A DNA stretch of 64,000 bases from Exiguobacterium sp. s48 (GTDB taxonomy: Bacteria > Bacillota > Bacilli > Exiguobacteriales > Exiguobacteriaceae), in the NCBI RefSeq assembly GCF_018617395.1, contig NZ_JACSKC010000001.1:434001-498000 (forward strand), in the 5' to 3' direction. Below the pieces are notes generated by a model. It made no database searches. It was not told the DNA's origin and saw only the letters and a program-made list of their open reading frames with translations. Positions within the stretch are counted from its first letter, which is position 1. Each line of letters begins with the position of its first letter. Shown here piece after piece: positions 20,276-29,829 of this stretch. A program made the translations under genes and the position numbers.

Positions 20276-20306
20276 CTAGAAAATCATACCATGACAAGAA
20301 AAAAAC

Positions 20307-20335
20307 TTGACATTACTCTCAAGGATTTGAATAAT
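20307..20335 (+). promoter_or_regulatory. Sigma-A promoter for the asp23-fakA unit
   Basis: Consensus TTGACA (20307-20312), a 17-bp spacer and AATAAT (20330-20335) lie upstream of the Asp23-family gene. The mRNA leader would be about 105 nt; I see no recognisable leader motif in it. Confidence 0.65.
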
Positions 20336-20449
20336 GAATGAGGTTATCGCGTTAATTGACCGAGATTCTGGAGCAGGTTCTTTTAATAACTAGGTACTTA
20401 TTGTAGAATGTACATTAGGAATCATTCCGAATAAAGGAGGCTACTCCAT

Positions 20450-20812
20450 ATGGCAATTGAAATGAAGACAACATATGGCAATATTGACATCACAAGTGAC
20501 GTTATCGCGACACTCGCAGGTGGTGCGGCGATGGAATGCTTCGGTGTGGTCGGCATGGCTTCACAAGCACAACTGAAAGACGGCATTGCTGAATTGTTAA
20601 AACGTGAAAATTACGCACGAGGTGTCGTCGTACGTCAGGATGAAGAAGACGTACATATCGACATGCACATTATCGTAAGCTACGGGACGAAAGTATCTGA
20701 AGTCGCATACAACGTGCAAAGTCGAGTGAAGTATACGCTCGGAGAAACTTTAGGATTAAACGTTTCGTCGGTAAATATATTCGTTCAAGGCGTTCGTCTG
20801 ACGAATGACTGA
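20450..20812 (+). CDS. Asp23/Gls24-family envelope stress protein (YloU-like)
   Basis: This 120-residue protein has the Asp23/Gls24 pattern: an N-terminal GNIDITSDVIATLAGGAAMEC and a C-terminal VKYTLGETLGLNVSSVNIFVQGV. Members associate with the membrane and are linked to cell-envelope stress, but the molecular role is not settled. A good AAAGGAGG site precedes the ATG. It is followed immediately by fakA, the usual Bacillales pairing. Confidence 0.92.
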   Translation: MAIEMKTTYGNIDITSDVIATLAGGAAMECFGVVGMASQAQLKDGIAELLKRENYARGVVVRQDEEDVHIDMHIIVSYGTKVSEVAYNVQSRVKYTLGETLGLNVSSVNIFVQGVRLTND

Positions 20813-20834
20813 CGAAAACGGAGGAGGATTTGGT

Positions 20835-22514
20835 GTGGGTTTAAAACGATTAGATGGATTGGCGCTCTCAAACATGATCGCGAACGGAGCGGCCAACTTG
20901 AGCCAAAACGCAGATTATGTGGATTCGCTTAACGTCTTCCCGGTTCCAGACGGAGATACGGGGACGAACATGAACTTGACGATGACGTCGGGTGCGAAAG
21001 AAGTAGCGGCCATGAACTCATCAGATATCGCGGAGGTATCATCAAAGTTTGCTCGTGGACTCCTGATGGGAGCACGTGGAAACTCGGGCGTTATTTTAAG
21101 CCAGTTGTTCCGCGGGTTCGGGAAAGCTGTTGAAGGAAAAGCAGAACTGACAACAGTTGATTTTGCAGAAGCGCTCAAGCGCGGTGTCGACACGGCATAC
21201 AAGGCGGTTATGAAACCGGTTGAAGGAACGATTTTGACGGTTGCTCGTGAAGCGGCCGACGAAGCGCTTCTTGCGTCAGAGTCGACAAGTGATTTCACTG
21301 AATTTATGGAACGTGTCATCGTCGAAGCGAAAGCATCGTTAGACCGTACACCGGACTTATTGCCGGTATTAAAAGAAGTCGGCGTCGTCGACTCGGGTGG
21401 TCAAGGGCTTCTCGTCATTTATGAAGGATTCCTCGCAAGTCTTGAAGGAAAAGAACTCGAAAAACCACATACACCGGTCATGGACGCCTTGATCGAAGCA
21501 GAACACCACGCGCATGCGGCGCAAGGATTCATGTCAACAGAGGACATCGAATTCGGTTACTGTACAGAGATCATGGTCCGTTTCCAAGAGGACAAGTTGA
21601 AAGATGCACCGTTCAACGAAGACGCATTCCGCAATGAGTTATCTGAACTCGGGGATTCTCTCCTTGTCGTTGCGGATGAAGAACTCTTAAAAGTTCACGT
21701 TCACGTCGAGACACCTGGTGAAGTCATCACGAAAGGTCAACGTTTCGGTGAGCTCGTTGCAGTCAAGATCGAGAACATGCGTCAACAACATTCAACGATT
21801 CTCGAAGAAGAACAAGGTGCCAACCAACACGGTGTTCAACAAGCAGAGAAGCCAAAAGCACCATTTGCCATCGTGACGGTCGCAATGGGTGAAGGTGTCA
21901 GCGAATTGTTCCGTTCACTTGGGGCGGCACACGTCATCGAAGGTGGACAGACGATGAACCCATCGACAGAAGATATCGTCAAGGCGATTGAGTCGGCACA
22001 TGCGGAACACGTCTTCATCTTCCCGAACAACTCCAACATCATCATGGCGGCTGAACAAGCGGCATCTGTCGCACCGTGCGGCGTTTCGGTCATTCCGACG
22101 AAGACGGTCCCACAAGGACTCGCGGCAGCTATCGCATTCAACCCTGAAGCGGATGTCGAGATGAACGAACAAGCGATGAATGCGGCTGCGTCAGCTGTGA
22201 AGTCTGGACAAGTCACATACGCTGTTCGTGATACGAGCATCGATGGTGTTGAAATCAAAAAAGATGAACATATGGCGATCGCAGAGAAGAAAATCGTTTC
22301 TTCCTCTCCGTCTAGTCTTGAAGCGGCTAAACGATTAGTTGATGCGCTCATCGACGCAGACGACGAGATCGTCACGATCCTAACAGGAGAAGGTTCTTCT
22401 GAATCAGACGTCGAGGCGTTGACGTCTTATATCGAATCAGTAAATGATGAGATTGAAATTGAAGTTCACGACGGCAAACAACCGCTTTACTCTTATATTT
22501 TTAGTGTGGAATAA
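20835..22514 (+). CDS. fakA: Fatty acid kinase catalytic subunit FakA (DAK domain)
   Basis: This 559-residue protein has an N-terminal DhaL-type ATP-binding domain (NVFPVPDGDTGTNM and ARGNSGVILSQ) and a C-terminal EDD-like domain. With a FakB carrier it phosphorylates exogenous fatty acids to acyl-phosphates, which PlsX/PlsY-type acyltransferases use for phospholipids. I chose the GTG at 20835, 7 bp after GGAGGAGG. An in-frame ATG at 20805 overlaps the previous gene and would place that site inside the coding region. Confidence 0.92.
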   Translation: MGLKRLDGLALSNMIANGAANLSQNADYVDSLNVFPVPDGDTGTNMNLTMTSGAKEVAAMNSSDIAEVSSKFARGLLMGARGNSGVILSQLFRGFGKAVEGKAELTTVDFAEALKRGVDTAYKAVMKPVEGTILTVAREAADEALLASESTSDFTEFMERVIVEAKASLDRTPDLLPVLKEVGVVDSGGQGLLVIYEGFLASLEGKELEKPHTPVMDALIEAEHHAHAAQGFMSTEDIEFGYCTEIMVRFQEDKLKDAPFNEDAFRNELSELGDSLLVVADEELLKVHVHVETPGEVITKGQRFGELVAVKIENMRQQHSTILEEEQGANQHGVQQAEKPKAPFAIVTVAMGEGVSELFRSLGAAHVIEGGQTMNPSTEDIVKAIESAHAEHVFIFPNNSNIIMAAEQAASVAPCGVSVIPTKTVPQGLAAAIAFNPEADVEMNEQAMNAAASAVKSGQVTYAVRDTSIDGVEIKKDEHMAIAEKKIVSSSPSSLEAAKRLVDALIDADDEIVTILTGEGSSESDVEALTSYIESVNDEIEIEVHDGKQPLYSYIFSVE

Positions 22515-22523
22515 GCTGTTTCG

Positions 22524-22560
22524 AATCCCTACCTTCTGTATAATGAAGGTAGGGATTTTT
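22524..22560 (+). terminator. Intrinsic terminator after fakA
   Basis: A perfect 13-bp stem (AATCCCTACCTTC / GAAGGTAGGGATT) with an 8-nt loop TGTATAAT is followed by TTT. The loop contains a TATAAT that could be a -10 element for sdaAB. Confidence 0.85.
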
Positions 22561-22577
22561 GAAAGGGGGAAAATTTG

Positions 22578-23240
22578 ATGAAATATCGGAGTGTGTTTGA
22601 CATCATTGGTCCGGTCATGGTCGGACCGTCGAGTTCGCATACAGCAGGTGCTGCTCGCATCGGCTTGATGGCTGGGAAGTTATTCGGAAGAACGCCGCGT
22701 ACGGCGCACATCACATTTTACGGGTCGTTTGCTGACACGTATCGGGGTCACGGGACGGATGTGGCCATCGTCGGTGGAATCATGGGATTCGATACGTTCG
22801 ATTTGAGAATCCCGCAGGCGTTAGACATCGCCCGTGAAAAAGGGATCGAGGTCATCTTTGAGACGAGTGACCTGTTGACGGATCATCCGAATACGGCCCG
22901 CGTGTTACTAAAAGATGAATTGGGCACATTTGAAATTGTCGGAATCTCGATCGGTGGGGGAACGATTGAAATCACGGAATTGAACGGATTCCCGTTGAAA
23001 CTGACAGGTGGGGGACCTGCGCTCGTCGTCTTACACCATGACCGATTCGGGGCGATCGCGGCAGTAACGGGTGTGTTGGCGAATCACCAATTAAACATTG
23101 GTCATATGGAAGTGAGTCGTCACGAAAAAGGGATGCAGGCGTTGATGGCGATTGAGATTGATGAAACCATTCCTGCGGAAGTGCTCGCTGAGTTGGAACG
23201 ATTGCCGCAAATCGAACGGATTGCTATTTTTGGGGAATAA
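22578..23240 (+). CDS. sdaAB: L-serine dehydratase, iron-sulfur dependent, beta subunit
   Basis: This 220-residue subunit has the serine dehydratase signature GPVMVGPSSSHTAGA and a C-terminal ACT-like domain (AAVTGVLANHQLNIGHMEV). With SdaAA it deaminates L-serine to pyruvate and ammonia. The ATG at 22578 follows AAGGGGG by 8 bp. It lies 12 bp upstream of sdaAA. Confidence 0.94.
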   Translation: MKYRSVFDIIGPVMVGPSSSHTAGAARIGLMAGKLFGRTPRTAHITFYGSFADTYRGHGTDVAIVGGIMGFDTFDLRIPQALDIAREKGIEVIFETSDLLTDHPNTARVLLKDELGTFEIVGISIGGGTIEITELNGFPLKLTGGGPALVVLHHDRFGAIAAVTGVLANHQLNIGHMEVSRHEKGMQALMAIEIDETIPAEVLAELERLPQIERIAIFGE

Positions 23241-23252
23241 GGAGAATGTGAG

Positions 23253-24140
23253 ATGTTTAAATCAGTAGAAGAGTTAGTGACGATTGCAACAGAACGAAAC
23301 ATCCCGATTTCTGAAGTCATGATTGAGCAAGAGATGCATGTCAGACGTTCGAGTCGAGAGGACATCATCGGGATGATGGACCGTAACCTCGAGGTCATGG
23401 AAGAGGCGGTCGAACGGGCACTTCAAGGGGTGACATCGGTGACGGGATTGACGGGGAACGATGCCGTACTCATGCAAGATTACATTCGTTCGGGCAAGTC
23501 GCTCGCAGGGGATCTCATTTTAGATGCCGTGTCGAAAGCGATCGGGACGAACGAAGTGAACGCGGCGATGGGACGAATTTGTGCGACACCGACTGCGGGG
23601 AGCGCCGGGGTCGTACCAGGAACGTTGTTTGCGGTGAAAGATCGTCTGGAAATGGACCGCGACGCGATGATTCGTTATTTGTTCACGTCAGGAGCATTCG
23701 GATTCGTCGTAGCGAACAACGCCTCGATTTCAGGAGCGGCCGGCGGATGCCAAGCCGAGGTCGGTTCGGCGACTGGAATGGCAGCCGCGGCCATCGTTGA
23801 AGCGGCCGGTGGGACACCGGACCAATCGGCGACAGCCTTTGCGATTGCCCTTAAAAATATGCTTGGTCTCGTCTGCGATCCTGTGGCGGGGCTCGTCGAA
23901 GTGCCGTGCGTTAAGCGGAACGCCATGGGTGGTGCCAATGCCATTGTCGCAGCTGACATGGCGCTCGCGGGGATTACCTCACGTATTCCTTGTGACGAGG
24001 TCATCTCAGCGATGCACGAAGTCGGTCAGATGATGCCGACCGCGTTGAAAGAGACGGCCAAAGGTGGTCTTGCGAATACGCCGACGGCTCGTCGCCTCGA
24101 ACGAAATATATTTGGAGCGAAAGAAGATGCAAAACAATGA
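23253..24140 (+). CDS. sdaAA: L-serine dehydratase, iron-sulfur dependent, alpha subunit
   Basis: This 295-residue catalytic subunit has the cysteines expected to hold the [4Fe-4S] cluster that binds serine: ICATPTAGSAG, GGCQAEVGSA, LVCDPVAGLVEVPC. The C-terminal NAMGGANAIVAADMAL and THE-type residues fit the family. Its last 14 bp overlap the recG start. Confidence 0.95.
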   Translation: MFKSVEELVTIATERNIPISEVMIEQEMHVRRSSREDIIGMMDRNLEVMEEAVERALQGVTSVTGLTGNDAVLMQDYIRSGKSLAGDLILDAVSKAIGTNEVNAAMGRICATPTAGSAGVVPGTLFAVKDRLEMDRDAMIRYLFTSGAFGFVVANNASISGAAGGCQAEVGSATGMAAAAIVEAAGGTPDQSATAFAIALKNMLGLVCDPVAGLVEVPCVKRNAMGGANAIVAADMALAGITSRIPCDEVISAMHEVGQMMPTALKETAKGGLANTPTARRLERNIFGAKEDAKQ

Positions 24141-26157
24141 CCGATTGACGACGCTGAAAGGGGTCGGGCCAGAGATGGCCAAAAAATTAGAAGTGATGGG
24201 ACTTGTTCGAATCGAGGACGTGCTGGAGCACGTCCCGTTTCGTTATGAGAATTATAATAGTGGGACGGTAACGACAGCCGTTCATGGTGACCTAGTTAAA
24301 TGGAGTGGGACGGTTCAAGCTGAACCACTCGTTCGTTATTACAGTAAAGGGAAAAATCGACTACAGTTCCGTTTATTATTAGAAGAACGGTATGCCGTAC
24401 AAGTGACGATGTTCAATCGGGCGTTCTATAAAGAAAAGTTAGTTATCGGTGAGACAGTGACGGTCAAAGGGAAGTGGGACATGAACCGGATGACGATTAG
24501 CGCAACCGACCTCGAATTCGGTGCCCCCTCTGGTGGTCTCCAACCAATCTACTCTCTACGAGCAGGACTGACACAAAAGAACTTTAGTCGAATCGTAAAA
24601 CTAGCGTTTGAACAAGTGAATGATCTCCCTGAACAGGTGCCGCAGGCCATTCGCGACCGATATCGGTTAGTTGACCGAATGGCGATGCTTCGTGGGATGC
24701 ATTTACCGGATACGGTAGAGACGTATAAGCAGGCAAGACGAAGTTACGTCTATGAAGAATGTTTACTGTATCAATTGAAACTACAAGCGTTTCGAAAAAT
24801 GGAGCGGTCAGGAAACGGTCGGGCCCTTCAACTCGATAAACAACAGTTGAATGAATTTGTGAAACGACTCGCATTTCCGTTGACTGGAGCGCAGACACGG
24901 GTCATCCGTGAAATCGTGTCGGATCTTGAAAAACCGGAGCGGATGAACCGATTGTTACAAGGGGATGTCGGGAGCGGGAAGACCGTCGTTGCCGCGATTG
25001 CCTTGTATGCGACCGTCATGGCCGGGTATCAGGGTGCACTGATGGTTCCGACAGAGATTCTTGCAGAACAACATGCCACCTCATTACAAGAATTATTTGA
25101 ACCATTTGGCATCAAGATCGCCCTTTTGACGAGCTCGGTGAAAGGAAAGGTGCGGGAGGCGTTACTCTCAGCGATTCAATCAGGTGACGTCGACATCATC
25201 GTCGGGACGCACGCGCTCATCCAAGGACCGGTCGAGTTTTCCAATCTCCATTTAGCGATTACAGACGAACAGCACCGTTTTGGTGTTGAACAGCGGAAGA
25301 AGCTACGAGACAAGGCGGAGTTTGCCGACGTCCTATATATGACGGCGACCCCGATTCCGAGAACGCTCGCCATCAGTGCCTTCGGTGAGATGGATGTTTC
25401 GACCATCGATGAGATGCCAAAAGGTCGAAAACCGATTGAGACGTATTGGGCTAAGCATGACCAAATCGACCGTGTCCATTCGATGGTCGATCGCGAACTA
25501 ACGCTTGGTCGACAAGCGTATGTCATCGCACCGCTCATCGAGGAATCGGATACGCTTGAAGTGGAGAGTGCGACGGCGCTGTATGAACTGTTGAAAGAAC
25601 GCTTCTCGAATTATAGCGTTGGTCTGATGCACGGGAAGTTGTCGAGCGCAGAAAAGGACGACGTGATGAAGTCATTTGCGGATAACACGACGCAAATCCT
25701 TGTTTCGACGACAGTCGTCGAAGTCGGGGTGAACGTCCCGAACGCTTCGCTCATCATCATTCATGATGCCGAACGCTTCGGACTTGCTCAATTACACCAG
25801 TTGCGCGGGCGGGTCGGTCGTGGTGCCCATCAATCATTTTGTATCCTTGTCGGAGACCCGAAATCGGATGTCGGGAAAGTCCGTTTGAAGACGATGACGG
25901 AAACGAACGATGGCTTTGTTTTAGCCGAGAAAGATTTAGAGTTACGTGGTGCTGGAGATTTCTTCGGTACCGCGCAAAGTGGTTTGCCGAGTTTTCGGGT
26001 CGCTGATCCGGTTCTCGATTTAAAAGTGATGGAAGTGGCGAGACAAGATGCTGTAGCGCTTCTCGGGAGTGAGGCTTTTTGGCATGATGCCCAGTATGAC
26101 GTTTTACGAAACTATTTGAAACAACTCGACCTTCTCGTCGGGGAAAGGTTAGAATAA
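24127..26157 (+). CDS. recG: ATP-dependent DNA helicase RecG
   Basis: This 676-residue branch-migration helicase rescues stalled forks and processes Holliday junctions. It has an N-terminal helix-hairpin-like LKGVGPEMAKKLE, an OB/wedge domain, then Walker A QGDVGSGKTVVAA, the DEQH box in ITDEQHRFGVEQ, motif III MTATPIPRTL, and the RecG-specific C-terminal GRVGRGAHQS and AEKDLELRGAGDFFG. I chose the ATG at 24127, after TTGGAG; a longer GTG frame lies in sdaAA. Confidence 0.96.
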   Translation: MQNNDRLTTLKGVGPEMAKKLEVMGLVRIEDVLEHVPFRYENYNSGTVTTAVHGDLVKWSGTVQAEPLVRYYSKGKNRLQFRLLLEERYAVQVTMFNRAFYKEKLVIGETVTVKGKWDMNRMTISATDLEFGAPSGGLQPIYSLRAGLTQKNFSRIVKLAFEQVNDLPEQVPQAIRDRYRLVDRMAMLRGMHLPDTVETYKQARRSYVYEECLLYQLKLQAFRKMERSGNGRALQLDKQQLNEFVKRLAFPLTGAQTRVIREIVSDLEKPERMNRLLQGDVGSGKTVVAAIALYATVMAGYQGALMVPTEILAEQHATSLQELFEPFGIKIALLTSSVKGKVREALLSAIQSGDVDIIVGTHALIQGPVEFSNLHLAITDEQHRFGVEQRKKLRDKAEFADVLYMTATPIPRTLAISAFGEMDVSTIDEMPKGRKPIETYWAKHDQIDRVHSMVDRELTLGRQAYVIAPLIEESDTLEVESATALYELLKERFSNYSVGLMHGKLSSAEKDDVMKSFADNTTQILVSTTVVEVGVNVPNASLIIIHDAERFGLAQLHQLRGRVGRGAHQSFCILVGDPKSDVGKVRLKTMTETNDGFVLAEKDLELRGAGDFFGTAQSGLPSFRVADPVLDLKVMEVARQDAVALLGSEAFWHDAQYDVLRNYLKQLDLLVGERLE

Positions 26158-26160
26158 TAC

Positions 26161-26189
26161 TTGAAAATGACGACTAAAGAATATATACT
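26161..26189 (+). promoter_or_regulatory. Sigma-A promoter of the fapR operon
   Basis: TTGAAA (26161-26166), 17 bp, TATACT (26184-26189), immediately followed by the FapR operator. It begins only 4 bp after the recG stop. Confidence 0.75.
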
Positions 26190-26193
26190 GCTA

Positions 26194-26210
26194 TTAGTAC
26201 CAGGTATTAA
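26194..26210 (+). promoter_or_regulatory. FapR operator
   Basis: TTAGTACCAGGTATTAA closely matches the FapR palindrome (TTAGTACCnGGTACTAA type), with one departure in the right half. It covers the likely transcription start, so FapR bound here would block its own operon; malonyl-CoA is the known releasing ligand in the family. Confidence 0.85.
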
Positions 26211-26243
26211 GTTCTTTAGTAACTTAGTTTAGGAGGGAACTGA

Positions 26244-26813
26244 ATGCGGGTACCTAAGAAAGAGCGGCAACGCTTGTTACAGGAAACGATTGAACACAAC
26301 CCGTTCATCAAAGACGAAGAGCTGTCAAAACAGTTTTCCGTCAGCATCCAAACGATTCGACTTGACCGAATGGAATTAAAAATTCCAGAAGTGCGGGAAC
26401 GAATCAAACATGTGGCTTCCGAACATCTCGATGAAGTCAAATCGCTTTCAATGAGCGAGGTCATCGGTGATATGATTGACTTGAAACTAGATGACTCTGC
26501 CATCTCTGTACTCGACATAGAAAAAGAACACGTCTTTAGCCGCAATGAGATCGCCCGTGGACATGTATTGTTCGCGCAAGCCAACTCGTTAGCGGTGGCG
26601 CTCATCAACGATGAATTGGCGTTGACCACTAAAGCGGATATTCGCTTCAGTCGCCAGGTCCATCTTGGAGAGCGAGTCGTTGCCAAGGCTCGTGTGCTGA
26701 AACTACGTGGGGACGGGAGAACAGACGTCACAGTCGAAAGTTACGTCGGCGAGGAGTGCGTCTTTGACGGCGACTTCACGATTTACCGACGTAGTGAGGA
26801 GGAACAAGCATGA
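26244..26813 (+). CDS. fapR: Fatty acid and phospholipid biosynthesis repressor FapR
   Basis: This 189-residue regulator has an N-terminal DeoR-like helix-turn-helix ([21 protein letters not shown], about residues 27-47) and a C-terminal hotdog domain ([17 protein letters not shown]) that binds malonyl-CoA. It represses lipid-synthesis operons when malonyl-CoA is low. The start follows AGGAGGGAA. A matching operator lies just upstream, and plsX begins at its stop (4-bp overlap), so the circuit is self-controlling. Confidence 0.95.
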   Translation: MRVPKKERQRLLQETIEHNPFIKDEELSKQFSVSIQTIRLDRMELKIPEVRERIKHVASEHLDEVKSLSMSEVIGDMIDLKLDDSAISVLDIEKEHVFSRNEIARGHVLFAQANSLAVALINDELALTTKADIRFSRQVHLGERVVAKARVLKLRGDGRTDVTVESYVGEECVFDGDFTIYRRSEEEQA

Positions 26814-27799
26814 AGTTAGCAATTGATGCAATGGGTGGCGACCACGCACCGAAGGCGATTGTAGAAGGGGTCAAGCGATTCATCGAGCAATTTCCGAATG
26901 AATCGATGGAACTCTTTTTAGTCGGTGACGAGGTGAAGATTGCCTCGTATGGTCTTGACGATCCTCGTGTGACGGTCATTCCAGCCAGTGAAATCATCAC
27001 GGGTGAGGATGAACCGGTTCGTGCGGTACGCCGTAAGAAAGACAGTTCACTCGTCAAAGCAGCCCAACTCGTTAAAGAAGGAAAAGCGGATGCCCTCGTG
27101 TCTGCTGGGAATACCGGCGCACTGATGGCGGCATCACTTTTCATCATCGGACGAATCCCGGGAATTGAGCGTCCGGCACTATCTCCGACGTTCCCTACAT
27201 ATACAGGGAGTGGAGTCGTCGTACTGGATGTCGGAGCGAATCCGGATGCGAAAGCCGAACATCTTGTGGATTATGCCATCATGGGCTCACTATATGCCGA
27301 ACACGTCCGAGGCATCAAAACACCTCGAGTCGCCCTTCTCAATATCGGAACGGAAGCCGGAAAAGGAAATGCACTCACGAAAGAGGCATTCCCCCTCCTT
27401 GAAGCGGCTCCTGTCCACTTTGTCGGGAATGTCGAAGCGCGTGAAGCGATGTCAGGAGACGTAGACGTCATCGTGACCGAAGGGTTTGCCGGAAATATCC
27501 TGTTAAAAGGTGTAGAGGGCTCCTCGGCGATGCTCATGAAGATGATGAAAGAACAGTTCACGAGTAATCTTGTATCAAAACTCGCCGCTCTCATCTTAAA
27601 ACCGAAGTTAAGACGACTGAAAGAAACGCTTGATTATCGTGAACATGGGGGAGCCGGATTATTTGGGATCAATGCGCCAGTCATTAAAGCGCATGGGTCA
27701 AGCGACGCACTTGCCATCGCGAGTGCGTTGAAGCAGGCAAAAATCATGGTAGACCACGATGTCGTGGAGAAAATCAAGCGTGCTAAAGCGATAGATTAA
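26810..27799 (+). CDS. plsX: Phosphate acyltransferase PlsX
   Basis: This 329-residue enzyme converts acyl-ACP and phosphate to acyl-phosphate, the donor for PlsY in phosphatidic acid synthesis. Family features are the N-terminal [16 protein letters not shown] and the later [12 protein letters not shown] and [17 protein letters not shown]. FakA, encoded about 5 kb upstream, makes the same product from external fatty acids, so two inputs to the pool lie close together. Confidence 0.96.
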   Translation: MKLAIDAMGGDHAPKAIVEGVKRFIEQFPNESMELFLVGDEVKIASYGLDDPRVTVIPASEIITGEDEPVRAVRRKKDSSLVKAAQLVKEGKADALVSAGNTGALMAASLFIIGRIPGIERPALSPTFPTYTGSGVVVLDVGANPDAKAEHLVDYAIMGSLYAEHVRGIKTPRVALLNIGTEAGKGNALTKEAFPLLEAAPVHFVGNVEAREAMSGDVDVIVTEGFAGNILLKGVEGSSAMLMKMMKEQFTSNLVSKLAALILKPKLRRLKETLDYREHGGAGLFGINAPVIKAHGSSDALAIASALKQAKIMVDHDVVEKIKRAKAID

Positions 27800-27817
27800 G
27801 CGAAAGCAGGTGAGGAC

Positions 27818-28738
27818 ATGGGGAAAGTAGCATGGGTGTTTCCAGGACAAGGTTCCCAAGCCGTCGGAATGGGACAAACCTTCTTAAATCATCCTGAAAT
27901 GCTTCAAGCAATCGGACGTCGACTCGGATTTGACCTTCTTGAAGTCATGTCATCCGGGTCGAAGGAAGATTTACAAGAAACAGAAGTCGCGCAACCGGCG
28001 ATCGTGGCGCACGCCTCGTTGCTCGCGCAAGCTTATGCGAAGAACGGTGCGACACCAGACGTCGTCATTGGGCATAGCGTGGGTGAATATGCCGCGCTCG
28101 TCAGTGCGGGTGTCATCGATCTAGAAGAGGCGACCGTACTCGTCCGCGAACGCGGTCAGTTGATGTCTGAAGTAAAGGACGGAACGATGGCCGCGGTCGT
28201 TGGAATGACCGATCTTCAAGAGGCACACCACATTACGGAAAAAATTAGTGCGAGTGGAGATTTAGTTCAAATCGCCAATTTAAATTGTCCAGGTCAATTC
28301 GTGATTTCAGGACATGTCGACGCAGTCGAACAAGCGAGTGTAGAATTGAAGGCAGCTGGGGCGAAACGGGTGTTACCGTTACAAGTCTCTGGAGCGTTCC
28401 ATAGTTCATACATGATGCCGGCAGCGACTCGTTTCCAGGATGTCCTCGCCTCATCGCCGTTTACAGAAGCTTCAGTCGACGTGATTTCAAACGTAGACGC
28501 GGCTGTGCATCGTGACCCTGAACACTTAAAAGCGTTATTGACGAAACAACTCTATTCGTCTGTTCGCTTTGAAGAATGTGTTCGTAAAGCGATTGCAGAC
28601 GGTGTCGATACGTTTATCGAATTTGGTCCATCATCACCACTCTCTGGATTGATCAAACGAATCGATTCAAACGTTACGATTCAAAAGGCGACCACGTTAG
28701 AAGAAGTCGCCTCGTTAGGAGGAGAAGTTCGTGCGTGA
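27818..28738 (+). CDS. fabD: Malonyl-CoA:ACP transacylase
   Basis: This 306-residue enzyme loads malonate onto ACP. The nucleophile elbow [10 protein letters not shown] carries the catalytic serine near residue 89, [12 protein letters not shown] is at the N-terminus, and the catalytic histidine lies in SGAFHSSYM. It overlaps fabG by 8 bp. Confidence 0.96.
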   Translation: MGKVAWVFPGQGSQAVGMGQTFLNHPEMLQAIGRRLGFDLLEVMSSGSKEDLQETEVAQPAIVAHASLLAQAYAKNGATPDVVIGHSVGEYAALVSAGVIDLEEATVLVRERGQLMSEVKDGTMAAVVGMTDLQEAHHITEKISASGDLVQIANLNCPGQFVISGHVDAVEQASVELKAAGAKRVLPLQVSGAFHSSYMMPAATRFQDVLASSPFTEASVDVISNVDAAVHRDPEHLKALLTKQLYSSVRFEECVRKAIADGVDTFIEFGPSSPLSGLIKRIDSNVTIQKATTLEEVASLGGEVRA

Positions 28739-29471
28739 TCAAGTAGCGATCGTGACAGGTGCGTCCCGAGGAATCGGTGCGGCCATCGCGAAACGTTTAG
28801 GGGAAGACGGCTTCAAAGTCGTCGTGAACTACTCGGGTAGTGAACAAAAGGCAAATGAGGTCGTCGCGACCATCGTGGAGGCAGGTGGTGAAGCCCTTGC
28901 CGTCAAGGCCGACGTTTCAAATGCTGACGACGTCAAAGCGCTCGTCAAGACAACGGTCGATACGTACGGTCGGGTCGATTGCCTCGTCAACAATGCAGGA
29001 ATTACACGTGACGGGTTACTCATGCGGATGAAAGAGGCGGATTTTGAAGACGTGTTATCGACGAATTTAAAAGGGGCCTTCTTGACATCTCAAGCCGTCA
29101 CGAGACCGTTACTCAAATCAAACTCAGGTCGAATCATCAATATCGCCTCTGTTGTCGGGATTACCGGTAATGCCGGGCAGGCAAACTATGCGGCTGCGAA
29201 AGCAGGATTGATTGGGTTGACGAAGTCGGTGGCTCGTGAGCTCGCCGGACGTCATGTGACGGTCAATGCCGTCTGTCCAGGGTTCATTCAAACCGACATG
29301 ACGGATGCCTTGACAGATGCACAGCGAGAGGCTACACTCGGACAGATTCCGTTCAATCGTTTCGGTCAGGTGGAAGATGTGGCAAACCTCGTCTCTTTCC
29401 TGGCATCGGAACAGGCCGCTTATGTGACTGGACAGACGATTGCCGTCGATGGCGGCATGACAATGGCGTAA
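28731..29471 (+). CDS. fabG: 3-oxoacyl-ACP reductase
   Basis: This 246-residue short-chain dehydrogenase reduces beta-ketoacyl-ACP with NADPH. The cofactor loop is [13 protein letters not shown], followed by [14 protein letters not shown], the catalytic Ser in INIASVVG and the YAAAK tyrosine-lysine pair. The GTG start lies within fabD after GGAGGAGAAG. The chain ends with the usual VDGGMTMA. Confidence 0.96.
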   Translation: MRDQVAIVTGASRGIGAAIAKRLGEDGFKVVVNYSGSEQKANEVVATIVEAGGEALAVKADVSNADDVKALVKTTVDTYGRVDCLVNNAGITRDGLLMRMKEADFEDVLSTNLKGAFLTSQAVTRPLLKSNSGRIINIASVVGITGNAGQANYAAAKAGLIGLTKSVARELAGRHVTVNAVCPGFIQTDMTDALTDAQREATLGQIPFNRFGQVEDVANLVSFLASEQAAYVTGQTIAVDGGMTMA

Positions 29472-29479
29472 AAGAGAAC

Positions 29480-29508
29480 TTTACCAACAGACAGACATTT
29501 AATATACT
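29480..29508 (+). promoter_or_regulatory. Candidate internal promoter for acpP
   Basis: TTTACC (29480-29485), 17 bp, TATACT (29503-29508) sits in the 58-bp gap before acpP. An extra promoter would explain how ACP is made in excess over the enzymes upstream. Confidence 0.5.
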
Positions 29509-29529
29509 TACCTTTGGAGGGATTTTATC

Positions 29530-29769
29530 ATGACAAAAGAACAAATCTTAGTAGACGTAAAAGAAGCAGTAGCAGAGAAGCTCGGGAAAGATGTATCTGA
29601 GATCACTGCAGACAAATCGTTCAAGGACGACCTTGGCGCGGATTCACTTGAAGTGATGGAAATGGTGATGGACCTCGAAGACAAGTTCGACATCACGATC
29701 GAAGACGAAGATGCTGAAAAGCTCGCGACTGTTGGAGACGTAGTAGCTTACATCGAAACAAAAGTGTAA
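29530..29769 (+). CDS. acpP: Acyl carrier protein
   Basis: This 79-residue acidic protein carries the growing acyl chain on a 4'-phosphopantetheine attached to the serine in [12 protein letters not shown], near residue 39. The preceding TTTGGAGGG site is strong. The gene has a likely promoter of its own and a hairpin downstream, consistent with high expression. Confidence 0.98.
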   Translation: MTKEQILVDVKEAVAEKLGKDVSEITADKSFKDDLGADSLEVMEMVMDLEDKFDITIEDEDAEKLATVGDVVAYIETKV

Positions 29770-29778
29770 TCAAGCTAT

Positions 29779-29808
29779 CCCACCGCTCGGTTCCGGGCGG
29801 TGGGCTTG
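29779..29808 (+). terminator. Hairpin, possible attenuating terminator after acpP
   Basis: CCCACCGC-CGG pairs with CCG-GCGGTGGG, with one mismatched pair in the stem, followed by the weakly T-rich CTTGTGCTT. It may let only part of transcription into rnc. Confidence 0.5.
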
Positions 29809-29829
29809 TGCTTATTCATGGAGGGAACT

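Noticed and set aside
21836-22375. 179-codon minus-strand frame inside fakA
   Set aside because: Serine/alanine-rich shadow of a well-recognised gene with no initiation signal.
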